Below, piece by piece: positions 32,403 through 40,424 of a stretch of 64,000 nt of DNA. The translations under genes were made by a program, and so were the position numbers. Each line of letters opens with the position of its first letter. The first letter of the stretch is position 1. The stretch covers positions 2,976,001 to 3,040,000 of the forward strand of contig NZ_CP107008.1 of assembly GCF_025725685.1 (NCBI RefSeq), read 5' to 3'. Source of the stretch: Halomonas sp. M4R1S46. Its GTDB lineage: Bacteria; Pseudomonadota; Gammaproteobacteria; Pseudomonadales; Halomonadaceae. The notes below the pieces were generated by a model. It saw nothing but the letters and a program-made list of their open reading frames with translations. It was not told the origin of the DNA and did not search any database.

Positions 32403-35168
32403 ATGACCAAGACCACACCCACACTTACCCGCACCGGCCAGTCTCCCGGGCTGCGACTGGCCGCCTCGGCCGGCCTGCTGGTCTGGCTGAGTGGCTGTGC
32501 CGCGCTCCAGCAGCCCGCCCCCCATGTCAGCGGCCCCGTCCCCGCCCAGTACGAGGACTGGTTCGATGGCGGCCAGCCACGCAACCTGGAATGGATGCAC
32601 AAGAACAAGGTGGAGAAGGCCAACCAGCTGATCGAGGCCGGCAAGCCCTTTGAAGCCATCGCCCAGATCGAGTCGCTGATGCAGCAGGGCCTGCCCCAGG
32701 CCTACTACGAGATGGGCAAGATCTTCGACCAGGGCAAGGGCGTGGAACCCGACCCGACCCGCGCGGCCAATCTCTATGCCGAGGCCATCAAGACCCCCTC
32801 CTACATCCTCGGCCATGCCTCCCTGAACCTGGCCAAGCTGTACCGCGAGGGCGCGGGGGTCGAGCGTAACGACGTGCTCGCCTACCACCTGCTCCAGCAG
32901 GCCATGGAGGAAGAGGTCGGACCGCGGGCCGAGGTCGCCCTAGCCGAGCTTCTCGCCGAAGGCGGTCAGGGCGTCAATGCCGACCCGGCGCTGGCATCCA
33001 CGCTATACCGCAAGGCCGCCGAGGCCGGCAACGAGGAGGCCCTACAGGCCCTCGCCGAGGCTCACCGCCGCGGGGGCTGGCTGAAGGAGGATCCGAGCCA
33101 GGCCCAGCAATACGCCCAGCGCTATGCCGAGGCCCTGGAACGGCGCGCCGGTAACGGCGACGTCGACGCCATGGCCAAGCTCGCCGGCCTGTACACGGCG
33201 GACGGCCTGCTGGGCGACCAGCCCCAGCGGCGCATGGAGTGGCTGACCAAGGCCGCCAACGCCGGCGATTCGGACGCCCTGAGCCAGGCCGGTCGCGCCC
33301 TGCTGGAGGGCGACAACCCGCGCCAGGGCCTGACCATGCTCGAGAAGGCCGCCCAGAACGGCGACGTCGGCGCCATGGAGACCCTCGGCAAGGCGCTGCT
33401 GGAGGGCAATGGCATCCCCCGGCGTCCCGACCAGGCCCAGCACTGGCTGAGCGCGGCCATCGCCCAGGACTCGGTCGACGCCAAGGTCACCCTGGGCCGC
33501 GCCCTGCTGCACGGCGAGGGCCTGCCCGCCCACCCACAGCGCGGCGTCGAACTGCTCGAGGAGGCCGCCGCCCAGGGCGATGGCCTGGCCCTGGCGTTGC
33601 TCGGCGCCTACCACCTCGATGACACGACCGTGAGCAGCCAGCCGCTGGTCGCCCTCGACTACCTGAAGCGTGGCCACCAGCTGGGTCATCCCTACGCCAC
33701 CCAGCAACTGGGGGCGCTCTACCTGGAGGGACGCGGCGTGCCGGCGGACGGCCAGAAGGCCGTCACGCTGCTCGAGGAGGCCGCCGACCAGGGGCAGACC
33801 GCCGCCCTGCGCATGCTCGGCGAGGCCTACCTGGAGGGCGAGGTTGTGCCCTACCATCCGTCCAAGGCGGAGGAGCTGCTGACCCGGGCGGTGGAGAGCG
33901 GCGACGTCTCCGCCATGACCGCCCTCGGCCAGGGCTACCTCGAGGGCACCCTCAAGGAGCGCCGTCCGTCCCGTGGCCTGGCCCTGCTGGAACAGGCGGC
34001 CCGCAAGGGTGACGCCTACGCCATGGTGGTGATGGGCCGTGCCTACCGCAAGGGCGAGGGCGTGCCTCGCGATCTCCAGCAGGCCAGGCAGTGGCTGACC
34101 CGGGCCCGGGATGCCGGCCACTCGTCGGCCGAAGATGCCCTGGCACAGCTGCGCTACGACCAGGGCGAGGCCGGCGACATCGAGGCACTGGTCGAGGCCG
34201 CCGAGGCTGGCCATCCCGGCTCCATGGCCAGCCTCGGTGAGGCCTTCCTCACCGGTCGGGGGGTCCAGCAGAACCTGCGCCAGGCGCGCATCTGGCTGCA
34301 GCGTGCCGCCTCCGAGGGACACCCCGGCGCGAGCGCCGACCTGGGCCGCATGTACCTCGAGGGCCAGGGCGTCCAGCGTGACGCGGCCAAGGGTGCCCGC
34401 TACCTGCAAAGCGCGGCCGCCAGCGGCCATGCCGGCGCCCGCGCCGACCTGGGCGAGATCCTGCTCATCGGCCGGGGGCTGCCCGCCGATCCCGAGCGGG
34501 GCATGCGCCTGCTCGAGCAGGCCGCCGCCAACGGCCATGGCGGGGCACGTCTCGCCTTGGCCGAGGCGCTGCTCAAGGGCGAGCATGTTGCCCAGGACAC
34601 CCAGCGCGGGCTCGAGCTGCTGCGCAGTGCCGCCGAGGCCGGCGATGACTACGCCGCCCAGCTGCTGGGCGAGGCCTACCTGGAAGGCAAGGGCGTGGCC
34701 GTCGACCCGGCTCAGGCCAAGACCTGGCTCGGCCGGGCCAGCGAGGCGGGCAACCTCTCGGCCCAGACCCTGCTCGGCACGGCCCTGGTGCGCGGCGACA
34801 ACGGCATGAGCCCGGACCCCGCCCGGGGTCGGCGCCTGCTCGAGCAGGCCGCCGAGCAGGGCCATGCCGGTGCCCAGGCCACCCTGGGCCGGGAGCTGCT
34901 GCGCGGCGACAGCCTCGAGATGGATCGTCGCCAGGGGGCCGACTACCTGCTGGCCGCCGCCCGCCAGGGGCACGAGACCGCGCGCCTGGCGCTGGCCAAG
35001 GCCTACCTGACGGCCAACGGCCTGGAGAACGCCAACCGCGAGCAGGCCATGCTGTGGCTCAACGAGGTGATGGACGGCGACAGCGAGATGGCCGCCCAGA
35101 CGCTGCACGACCTGCTGTCCGACGAGGCCGCCATGGACGCCCTGCAGCAGGCCTCCGCCAGGAGCTGA
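32403..35168 (+). CDS. algK: AlgK-like Sel1-repeat outer-membrane lipoprotein, very long
   Basis: A 921-residue lipoprotein with a lipobox LSGC (Cys about residue 31) after a short signal peptide. The rest is nearly all Sel1-like repeats of 35-37 residues, more than twenty by eye (typical unit: A-x-x-LG-x-x-YLEGKGV-x-x-D-x-x-A-x-x-WL-x-x-A-A-x-x-G). The N-terminal part (AGKPFEAIAQIESLMQQGLP) resembles AlgK, the lipoprotein that helps assemble the alginate porin AlgE, but Pseudomonas AlgK has about 475 residues. This protein is about twice that length. It may bridge the periplasm between an unidentified porin and the Alg44-like protein. The ATG at 32403 starts the signal peptide; the frame is open further upstream. 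A terminator follows. Confidence 0.82.
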   Translation: MTKTTPTLTRTGQSPGLRLAASAGLLVWLSGCAALQQPAPHVSGPVPAQYEDWFDGGQPRNLEWMHKNKVEKANQLIEAGKPFEAIAQIESLMQQGLPQAYYEMGKIFDQGKGVEPDPTRAANLYAEAIKTPSYILGHASLNLAKLYREGAGVERNDVLAYHLLQQAMEEEVGPRAEVALAELLAEGGQGVNADPALASTLYRKAAEAGNEEALQALAEAHRRGGWLKEDPSQAQQYAQRYAEALERRAGNGDVDAMAKLAGLYTADGLLGDQPQRRMEWLTKAANAGDSDALSQAGRALLEGDNPRQGLTMLEKAAQNGDVGAMETLGKALLEGNGIPRRPDQAQHWLSAAIAQDSVDAKVTLGRALLHGEGLPAHPQRGVELLEEAAAQGDGLALALLGAYHLDDTTVSSQPLVALDYLKRGHQLGHPYATQQLGALYLEGRGVPADGQKAVTLLEEAADQGQTAALRMLGEAYLEGEVVPYHPSKAEELLTRAVESGDVSAMTALGQGYLEGTLKERRPSRGLALLEQAARKGDAYAMVVMGRAYRKGEGVPRDLQQARQWLTRARDAGHSSAEDALAQLRYDQGEAGDIEALVEAAEAGHPGSMASLGEAFLTGRGVQQNLRQARIWLQRAASEGHPGASADLGRMYLEGQGVQRDAAKGARYLQSAAASGHAGARADLGEILLIGRGLPADPERGMRLLEQAAANGHGGARLALAEALLKGEHVAQDTQRGLELLRSAAEAGDDYAAQLLGEAYLEGKGVAVDPAQAKTWLGRASEAGNLSAQTLLGTALVRGDNGMSPDPARGRRLLEQAAEQGHAGAQATLGRELLRGDSLEMDRRQGADYLLAAARQGHETARLALAKAYLTANGLENANREQAMLWLNEVMDGDSEMAAQTLHDLLSDEAAMDALQQASARS

Positions 35169-35208
35169 GAACCGGGGGAGCCGCGCCGCTCCCCTTCCCC
35201 CAAAACGC

Positions 35209-35238
35209 AACAGGCCGGCAGTCACCTGCCGGCCTGTT
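35209..35238. terminator. Terminator between the exopolysaccharide operon and purA
   Basis: AACAGGCCGGCA, loop GTCACC, then the exact 12-base complement. A CAAAAC stretch on the left gives a T-rich tail on the minus strand, so it can serve both converging genes. Confidence 0.75.
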
Positions 35239-35263
35239 GTCGTCTGGGCACGGGGCGGACGGC

Positions 35264-36559
35264 TCAGCCGCCGAAGGGATTGCGCAGCACGATGGTCTCG
35301 TTGCGGTCCGGCCCGGTGGAGATGATGTCGATGGAGGTCCCCACCTGCTCCTCGAGGAAGCTGATGTAGGCGCGGGCATTGGCCGGCAGGTCCTCGACGC
35401 GCTTGGCGCCCAGGGTCGACTCGCTCCAGCCGGGCAGGTCCTGGTAGACCGGCTCGACGGCCTCGTAGCCTTCGGAGTCCACCGGGGTGTCCAGCACGTC
35501 GCCATCCTTGCTGCGATAGCCCACGCAGACGCGGATGTTCTCCAGGCCGTCGAGCACGTCGAGCTTGGTCAGGCAGATCCCCGACACGGAGTTGATCTGC
35601 ACGGCATGGCGCAGGGCCACGGCATCGAACCAGCCGCAGCGACGCGCCCGGCCGGTGGTGGCGCCGAACTCGTGGCCCTTCTCGGCCAGGTGGCGGCCAT
35701 GCTCGTCGAACAGCTCGGTGGGGAAGGGACCGGAGCCCACCCGGGTGGTATAGGCCTTGGTGATGCCCAGCACGTAGTCCAGGTACAGCGGACCGACGCC
35801 GGACCCGGTGGCGGTCCCGCCGGCGGTGGTGTTGGAGCTGGTGACGAAGGGATAGGTGCCGTGATCGATGTCCAGCAGCGAGCCCTGGGCCCCCTCGAAG
35901 AGGATGTTGTCACCGGCCTTGCGCACGTCATGGACCAGGCTGACGGTATCGCAGACCATCGGCCGCAGCTCCTCGGCCATGGCCATGGCGTCGTCGAGGA
36001 CCTGCTGGAAGTCCACCGCGGGCTCGCCGTGGTACTGGGTCAGCACGAAGTTGTGGTAGTCCAGCACCTCGCCGAGCTTCGAGGCGAAGCGCTCGCGGTG
36101 CAGCATGTCGCCCAGGCGCAGGCCGCGACGGGCCACCTTGTCCTCGTAGGCCGGGCCGATGCCGCGGCCGGTGGTGCCGATCTTGGCCACGCCGCGGGCC
36201 TTCTCGCGGGCCTGGTCGAGACGCACGTGGTAGGGCAGGATCAGCGGGCAAGCCGGCGACAGGCGCAGGCGCTCGCGGACCGGCACGCCCTTGGCCTCCA
36301 GCTCGCGGATCTCCTCGATCAGCGCTTCCGGCGACAGCACCACGCCATTGCCGATCACGCAGGTCTTGTCGTTACGCAGGATGCCGGAGGGGATCAGGTG
36401 CAGGACGGTCTTCTCGCCATCGATGACCAGGGTATGTCCGGCGTTGTGACCGCCCTGGAAGCGCACCACCGCATCGGCGGATTCGGTGAGCAGATCGACC
36501 ACCTTGCCCTTGCCTTCGTCACCCCACTGGGTGCCCAGTACGACTACGTTCTTGCCCAT
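35264..36559 (-). CDS. purA: Adenylosuccinate synthetase PurA
   Basis: A 431-residue enzyme of AMP biosynthesis (IMP + aspartate + GTP to adenylosuccinate). The N-terminal GTQWGDEGKGKVVD with the catalytic Asp13, FQGGHNAGHT with His41, TTGRGIGPAYEDK, EGAQGSLLDIDHGTYPFVTS and the C-terminal GPDRNETIVL are fully conserved, and length is standard. The ATG at 36557-36559 gives the usual MGKNVVVLG start; an open frame continues upstream into the hisZ-purA gap and is not used. It follows hisZ on the same strand with 70 bases between, a common arrangement in gammaproteobacteria. Confidence 0.97.
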   Translation of the reverse strand: MGKNVVVLGTQWGDEGKGKVVDLLTESADAVVRFQGGHNAGHTLVIDGEKTVLHLIPSGILRNDKTCVIGNGVVLSPEALIEEIRELEAKGVPVRERLRLSPACPLILPYHVRLDQAREKARGVAKIGTTGRGIGPAYEDKVARRGLRLGDMLHRERFASKLGEVLDYHNFVLTQYHGEPAVDFQQVLDDAMAMAEELRPMVCDTVSLVHDVRKAGDNILFEGAQGSLLDIDHGTYPFVTSSNTTAGGTATGSGVGPLYLDYVLGITKAYTTRVGSGPFPTELFDEHGRHLAEKGHEFGATTGRARRCGWFDAVALRHAVQINSVSGICLTKLDVLDGLENIRVCVGYRSKDGDVLDTPVDSEGYEAVEPVYQDLPGWSESTLGAKRVEDLPANARAYISFLEEQVGTSIDIISTGPDRNETIVLRNPFGG

Positions 36560-36629
36560 AGTGCTCTCGTCTCTCGTTGCTGCGCCGCCGGCTGTCGGGC
36601 CGGTGTCGATATCGTGTCTGCCTGACCGC

Positions 36630-37826
36630 TCAGGCCTGATCGGTGGACGGCGCCAGCGGCGCCACCTGCCAGCCGCCGTCGGCCTGGACCAGGCGTCGAT
36701 GGCAGCGATGTTCCGCGGGGCCGGTACGCTGTCCCGGCAGCGCCTGGACGACCCGCTCGCCCTGCTGACGCAGGGCATTGATGGCCTCGGCCAGGCCGTC
36801 CCCCTCGACCGGCGCCCAGATGCCATCGTGACGCGGCTCGCTGGGCACCAGGGAGGCCAGCAGCTTGAGCTCCAGGGAGAAGCCGGTGGCCGGCCGGGCC
36901 CGACCGAAGGCGCGCCCGGTGTCATCGTAGCGGCCGCCCTTGGCCAGCGCCTGGCCATAGCCGGGCACGAAGGCCGCGAACATCATCCCGGTGTGGTACT
37001 GGTAGCCACGCAGCTCGGCCAGGTCGAAGTAGAGGTCGACCTCGGGATGCTCGGCGGCCACGCCCCGATAGAGGGTCCGCAGCTGGTCCAGCGCCGCCCC
37101 CACCGCCTGGGGCGCCTCGGCGAAGGCCTCGCGGGCCTCGTCGAGCACCTCGGGGCCGCCATGCAGCTCGCCCAGGGCGCGCAGCATGGCCGCCAGCGCC
37201 GGGTCCGCCACGCTGGCCTCGACCTGGGCGGCCAGTGCCCCGGGCGACTTGAGCTCGAGGGCCTCGAACACCGCCTTCTCCTGTTCGGGGGCCAGGTCGG
37301 CGGCCTGCACCAGGCTGCGGTAGATGCCGATATGACCGATCGCCAGGTGGACCTCGCCGGCCCCGGCGGCCTGCAGGCTGGCCAGCGCCAGGCGCAGGAT
37401 CTCCACGTCGGCCTCCAGTCCGGCATGGCCGAACAGCTCGACCCCCACCTGCACCGGACTGCGACCGCCCTGGTACTGGTCGGCCTTGGCACGCAGCACG
37501 GTGGTGCAGTAGCACAGCCGCACCGGCCCCTGACGCTTGAGGGAGTGGGCATCCATGCGCGCCACCTGGGGCGTCACGTCGGCGCTGACGCCCATCATGC
37601 GCCCGGTCATCTGGTCGGTCAGCTTGAAGGTCTGCAGATCCAGCTCGGTGCCGGTACCGGTGAGCAGGGAGTCCAGGAACTCCACGGGGGGCGGCATCAC
37701 CTGATCGTAGCCCCAGCGGTGATAGAGGTCGAGCAACGCCCGACGCAGCTCCTCCATGCGGCTGGCTTGGGGCGGCAGTACCTCGTCCATGCCGTCGGGC
37801 AGCAGCCAGCGGTCAGCGATGGTCAT
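36630..37826 (-). CDS. hisZ: ATP phosphoribosyltransferase regulatory subunit HisZ
   Basis: A 398-residue HisRS-like protein that activates the short-form HisG in histidine biosynthesis. It starts with ADRWLLPDGMDEVLPPQASR and has class II synthetase-like motifs (TFKLTDQMTGRMMGVSADVT, GGRYDDTGRAFGRARPATGF) but lacks the anticodon-binding and tRNA-charging parts of a true HisS. The ATG at 37824-37826 has AGGAAG upstream. It lies directly upstream of purA, as in Pseudomonas and Halomonas. A strong minus-strand terminator at 37925-37948 separates it from hflC, so it has its own promoter in the roughly 100 bases between. Confidence 0.93.
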   Translation of the reverse strand: MTIADRWLLPDGMDEVLPPQASRMEELRRALLDLYHRWGYDQVMPPPVEFLDSLLTGTGTELDLQTFKLTDQMTGRMMGVSADVTPQVARMDAHSLKRQGPVRLCYCTTVLRAKADQYQGGRSPVQVGVELFGHAGLEADVEILRLALASLQAAGAGEVHLAIGHIGIYRSLVQAADLAPEQEKAVFEALELKSPGALAAQVEASVADPALAAMLRALGELHGGPEVLDEAREAFAEAPQAVGAALDQLRTLYRGVAAEHPEVDLYFDLAELRGYQYHTGMMFAAFVPGYGQALAKGGRYDDTGRAFGRARPATGFSLELKLLASLVPSEPRHDGIWAPVEGDGLAEAINALRQQGERVVQALPGQRTGPAEHRCHRRLVQADGGWQVAPLAPSTDQA

Positions 37827-37924
37827 GTCGTTCTTCCTGCAAGACGGTGATTGGCCTTCGGCAAGCCTCGCGGCATGACGTGGCAGGGGCGCCGGAGGGA
37901 GATTGCCGGGAGTGGAGAGGCCAC

Positions 37925-37948
37925 AAAAAAACCGGGCCACGCCCGGTT
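37925..37948 (-). terminator. Rho-independent terminator downstream of hflC
   Basis: On the minus strand AACCGGGC-GTG-GCCCGGTT followed by a run of T (37925-37931). It ends the long minus-strand housekeeping unit before hisZ. Confidence 0.88.
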
Positions 37949-38000
37949 ACAGGAGTCTATCACGTTTGGGGGCGGGATGAACCCCATGGGGGGCGGCACG

Positions 38001-38166
38001 CAGGGCTATCGCAGATAGCGTTGCCGCTCGGGGCTGATCCGTCGACAGGTCTACGAGGGGGCGCTGTGAACCCCTCCCTGGGCGCTACCGACGCCATCCT
38101 TGGCGTAGGACCCCCTCTACGACCTGTCCCCGGCGCCCCTCATCAGACTCAACTGCGATAGCCCTG
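38001..38166. repeat. Dispersed intergenic repeat, full copy 2 with terminal inverted repeats
   Basis: A 166-bp element bounded by a perfect 14-bp inverted repeat (CAGGGCTATCGCAG at 38001-38014, complement at 38153-38166). The core contains nested imperfect palindromes (GACAGGTC/GACCTGTC arms and an ACGCCA...TGGCGT hairpin). The copy at 58878-59043 has exactly the same length. No reading frame is conserved, so it could be a non-coding palindromic element moved in trans, or a structured RNA or 3' processing element. Confidence 0.8.
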
Positions 38167-38193
38167 GGGCGGCACGGGCCGCCCCCAGGGCCG

Positions 38194-39078
38194 TCACTGG
38201 CCGGACTGGGGCCTGGGGCTCTTGAGGTACTGGAAGAAGTCACTGGAGGGATCCAGCACCAACATGTTGCCGTCGCCCTGGAAGCTCGACCGGTAGCCCT
38301 CGAGGCTGCGCCAGAAGGAGAAGAACTCCTCGTCCTTGCCGTAGGCCTCGGAGAAGATCGCCGCCGCCTCGGCGTCGCCCTCGCCACGCAGCGTCTCTGA
38401 GCGGGCACGGGCCTGGGCCAGCAGCACCTGCCGGCGGCGGTCGGCGTTGGCGCGGATGCGCTCCGCCTCTTCCTGCCCCTGGGCGCGCCACTCGCGGGCC
38501 TGGCGCTCGCGTTCGGAGCGCATGCGCTCATACACGGCGGAGGAAACATCCTCGGGCAGGTCGATGCGCTTGACGCGGATGTCGAGGATGGCCACGCCGA
38601 GTTCCTCGCGCATCAGCTTGTCGAGATCCTGGGTGGGCCCGGTCATCAGATCATCGCGCCTCTCGGAGATGATCTGAGTGAGATTCAGGCGACCGAACTC
38701 GTTGCGCAGGCTCTCGTCGACCCGCGGCTGGATCAGCCGCACCGCCTGCAGCTCGTCGCCGGCCGTGGCCTCGTAGTAGCGGGTCGGATTGACCACCTGC
38801 CACTGCACATAGGAGTCGACGATCACCGCCTTCTGCTCGAGGGTCAGGTAGCGACTGGGGTCGGTGTCCAGGGTCAGCACCCGGGTGTCGAACTTGCGGA
38901 TCGTCTGAGTGATCGGGATCTTGACGTGCAGCCCCGGCTGGATATTCTCCTCGATGATCTCGCCGAAGCGCAGCTTCACCGCCCGTTCGGTCTCGTCGAC
39001 CACGTAGAGGCTGTTGCTGGCCAGCCAGGCCGCGGCGGCCAGGCCGCCGACGATGAGCAGGGATCGGTTGTTGATCAT
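38194..39078 (-). CDS. hflC: HflC, FtsH-associated SPFH protein
   Basis: A 294-residue membrane protein with one N-terminal anchor (about residues 5-22) and a band-7/SPFH domain (VVDETERAVKLRFGEIIEEN, GLHVKIPITQTIRKFDTRVL), then a long charged helical region (AREWRAQGQEEAERIRANAD) and a short tail. With HflK it forms the periplasmic-side cage around the FtsH protease and limits its access to substrates. It starts two bases after the hflK stop. The full-length repeat copy 2 and a terminator lie downstream, so it is the last gene of the hfq-hfl unit. Confidence 0.95.
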   Translation of the reverse strand: MINNRSLLIVGGLAAAAWLASNSLYVVDETERAVKLRFGEIIEENIQPGLHVKIPITQTIRKFDTRVLTLDTDPSRYLTLEQKAVIVDSYVQWQVVNPTRYYEATAGDELQAVRLIQPRVDESLRNEFGRLNLTQIISERRDDLMTGPTQDLDKLMREELGVAILDIRVKRIDLPEDVSSAVYERMRSERERQAREWRAQGQEEAERIRANADRRRQVLLAQARARSETLRGEGDAEAAAIFSEAYGKDEEFFSFWRSLEGYRSSFQGDGNMLVLDPSSDFFQYLKSPRPQSGQ

Positions 39079-39080
39079 GA

Positions 39081-40304
39081 TTAACGGCCCTCCCTGCGGA
39101 TTCCGTTGCTGCTGGAGTTGCTACTGCTGTCGTTGTCGGACTGGGAGGCCCTCAGGCGCTCGAGGAGCTGGGGATCCAGCGACGCCTCGTCGCTGTCGTC
39201 CTGGCTGCCGGCGGCCCCGGTAGTGCCGGAGGTCAGACGGTCCATGGGCAGCACCATCAGCGGGCTGTCCCCGTCCACGTCCACCATGACCTTGGACGTC
39301 TCGCCATAGACCTCGGAAATGGTATCGAGGTAGAGGCGCTCGCGCATGATCGCCGGCGCCTCCTGGTACTGGGTCAGCAGCGCGTTGAAGCGGTTGGCCT
39401 GGCCCTGGGCCTCGGCCACCACGGACTCGCGGTAGCCCTGGCCCTGCTCGACCAGACGCTGGGCCTGGCCCTGAGCGGCCGGGATCACGGCGTTGGCATA
39501 GGCCATGGCCTGGTTGATGGTGCGCTGGCGGTCCTCGCGGGCGCGGATGACGTCGTCGAAGGCATCCTGCACCGCGTCGGGCGGCGAGGTGGACTCGACG
39601 TTCAGCGTCTGCAGGCGGATGCCGGTGCCGTAGCTGTCCAGGTAGGACTGCAACCGGCTGGCCACCGCGGTGCCGAGAATCTCGCGGCCGGAGGTCAGGA
39701 TGTCGATCATGTCGGTGCCACCGACCACGTGGCGCAAGGCGGAGTCCAGGGCGTTCTCCAGCGACAACTCGGGGTTGCGCACGTTGAGCACATAGCCGCG
39801 GGGATCGGCGACCTGATACTGGGCCGACATCTCGACGGAGACGATGTTCTCGTCCTGGGTCAGCATCGACTGGGTCTGGGTGATCGAACGCACCCGGGTC
39901 ACGTTGACCATGCGCACGTCATCGATCAGCGGCGGGTTCCACTGCAGGCCCGGGGTGACCACTTCCTGGAACTCGCCGAAGCGCAGCACCACGCCACGCT
40001 CCGACTGGTCGACCAGGTAGAACCCGGAGGCCGCCCAGATGGCGAGCGCCACGATCAGCAGCAGCCCCGGCAAGGCGAAGGCGTTGCGCGGCTTGCCGCT
40101 GCCCCCCGACCCGCCGCTGCCGCCGCGCTTGCCGCGACCGCCCAGCATGCTGTTGAGCTTGTCCTGAAACTTCTTCAGGGCCTCGTCGAGGTCGGGTGGT
40201 CCCTGGTTGCCACCGCCCTTGCCTCCACCGCCGTTGCCGCCACGGCGCCCTCCCCCGCTCCAGGGGTCGTGCTGGTTGCCGCCACCGGGCTCATTCCAGG
40301 CCAT
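39081..40304 (-). CDS. hflK: HflK, FtsH-associated SPFH protein
   Basis: A 407-residue partner of HflC. A Gly/Asn-rich N-terminal cytoplasmic segment of about 75 residues (MAWNEPGGGNQHDPWSGGGR start, the usual HflK start) precedes the membrane anchor (ALPGLLLIVALAIWAASGFY) and the SPFH domain (VDQSERGVVLRFGEFQEVVT). A helical region and a Ser/Asn-rich C-terminus follow. The gene sits between hflX (120-base gap) and hflC (2-base gap) as in most gammaproteobacteria. The product forms the HflKC complex that holds FtsH in the inner membrane. Confidence 0.95.
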   Translation of the reverse strand: MAWNEPGGGNQHDPWSGGGRRGGNGGGGKGGGNQGPPDLDEALKKFQDKLNSMLGGRGKRGGSGGSGGSGKPRNAFALPGLLLIVALAIWAASGFYLVDQSERGVVLRFGEFQEVVTPGLQWNPPLIDDVRMVNVTRVRSITQTQSMLTQDENIVSVEMSAQYQVADPRGYVLNVRNPELSLENALDSALRHVVGGTDMIDILTSGREILGTAVASRLQSYLDSYGTGIRLQTLNVESTSPPDAVQDAFDDVIRAREDRQRTINQAMAYANAVIPAAQGQAQRLVEQGQGYRESVVAEAQGQANRFNALLTQYQEAPAIMRERLYLDTISEVYGETSKVMVDVDGDSPLMVLPMDRLTSGTTGAAGSQDDSDEASLDPQLLERLRASQSDNDSSSNSSSNGIRREGR

Positions 40305-40424
40305 AATACGTCGTCTCCACTATGCGTTGCGTTCCACCGCGCGGTCCCCGGGCGGTGGGCATCGGTTGCGATCCTTGTGGCGCTGCCCGTTGCCTGACGG
40401 CAGCGGCCGGCGCCCGAAGGCGAC

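Noticed and set aside
33042..35225. Minus-strand open frame of 727 codons opposite the Sel1-repeat gene
   Set aside because: It mirrors the repeats of the plus-strand gene, which gives it a false look of a repetitive protein.
38041..38155. Conserved reading frame in the dispersed repeat (translates like GAVNPSLGATDAI...GPPLRPVPGAP)
   Set aside because: Copies have indels, no ribosome site and no common start or stop; conservation follows palindromic DNA structure rather than codons.
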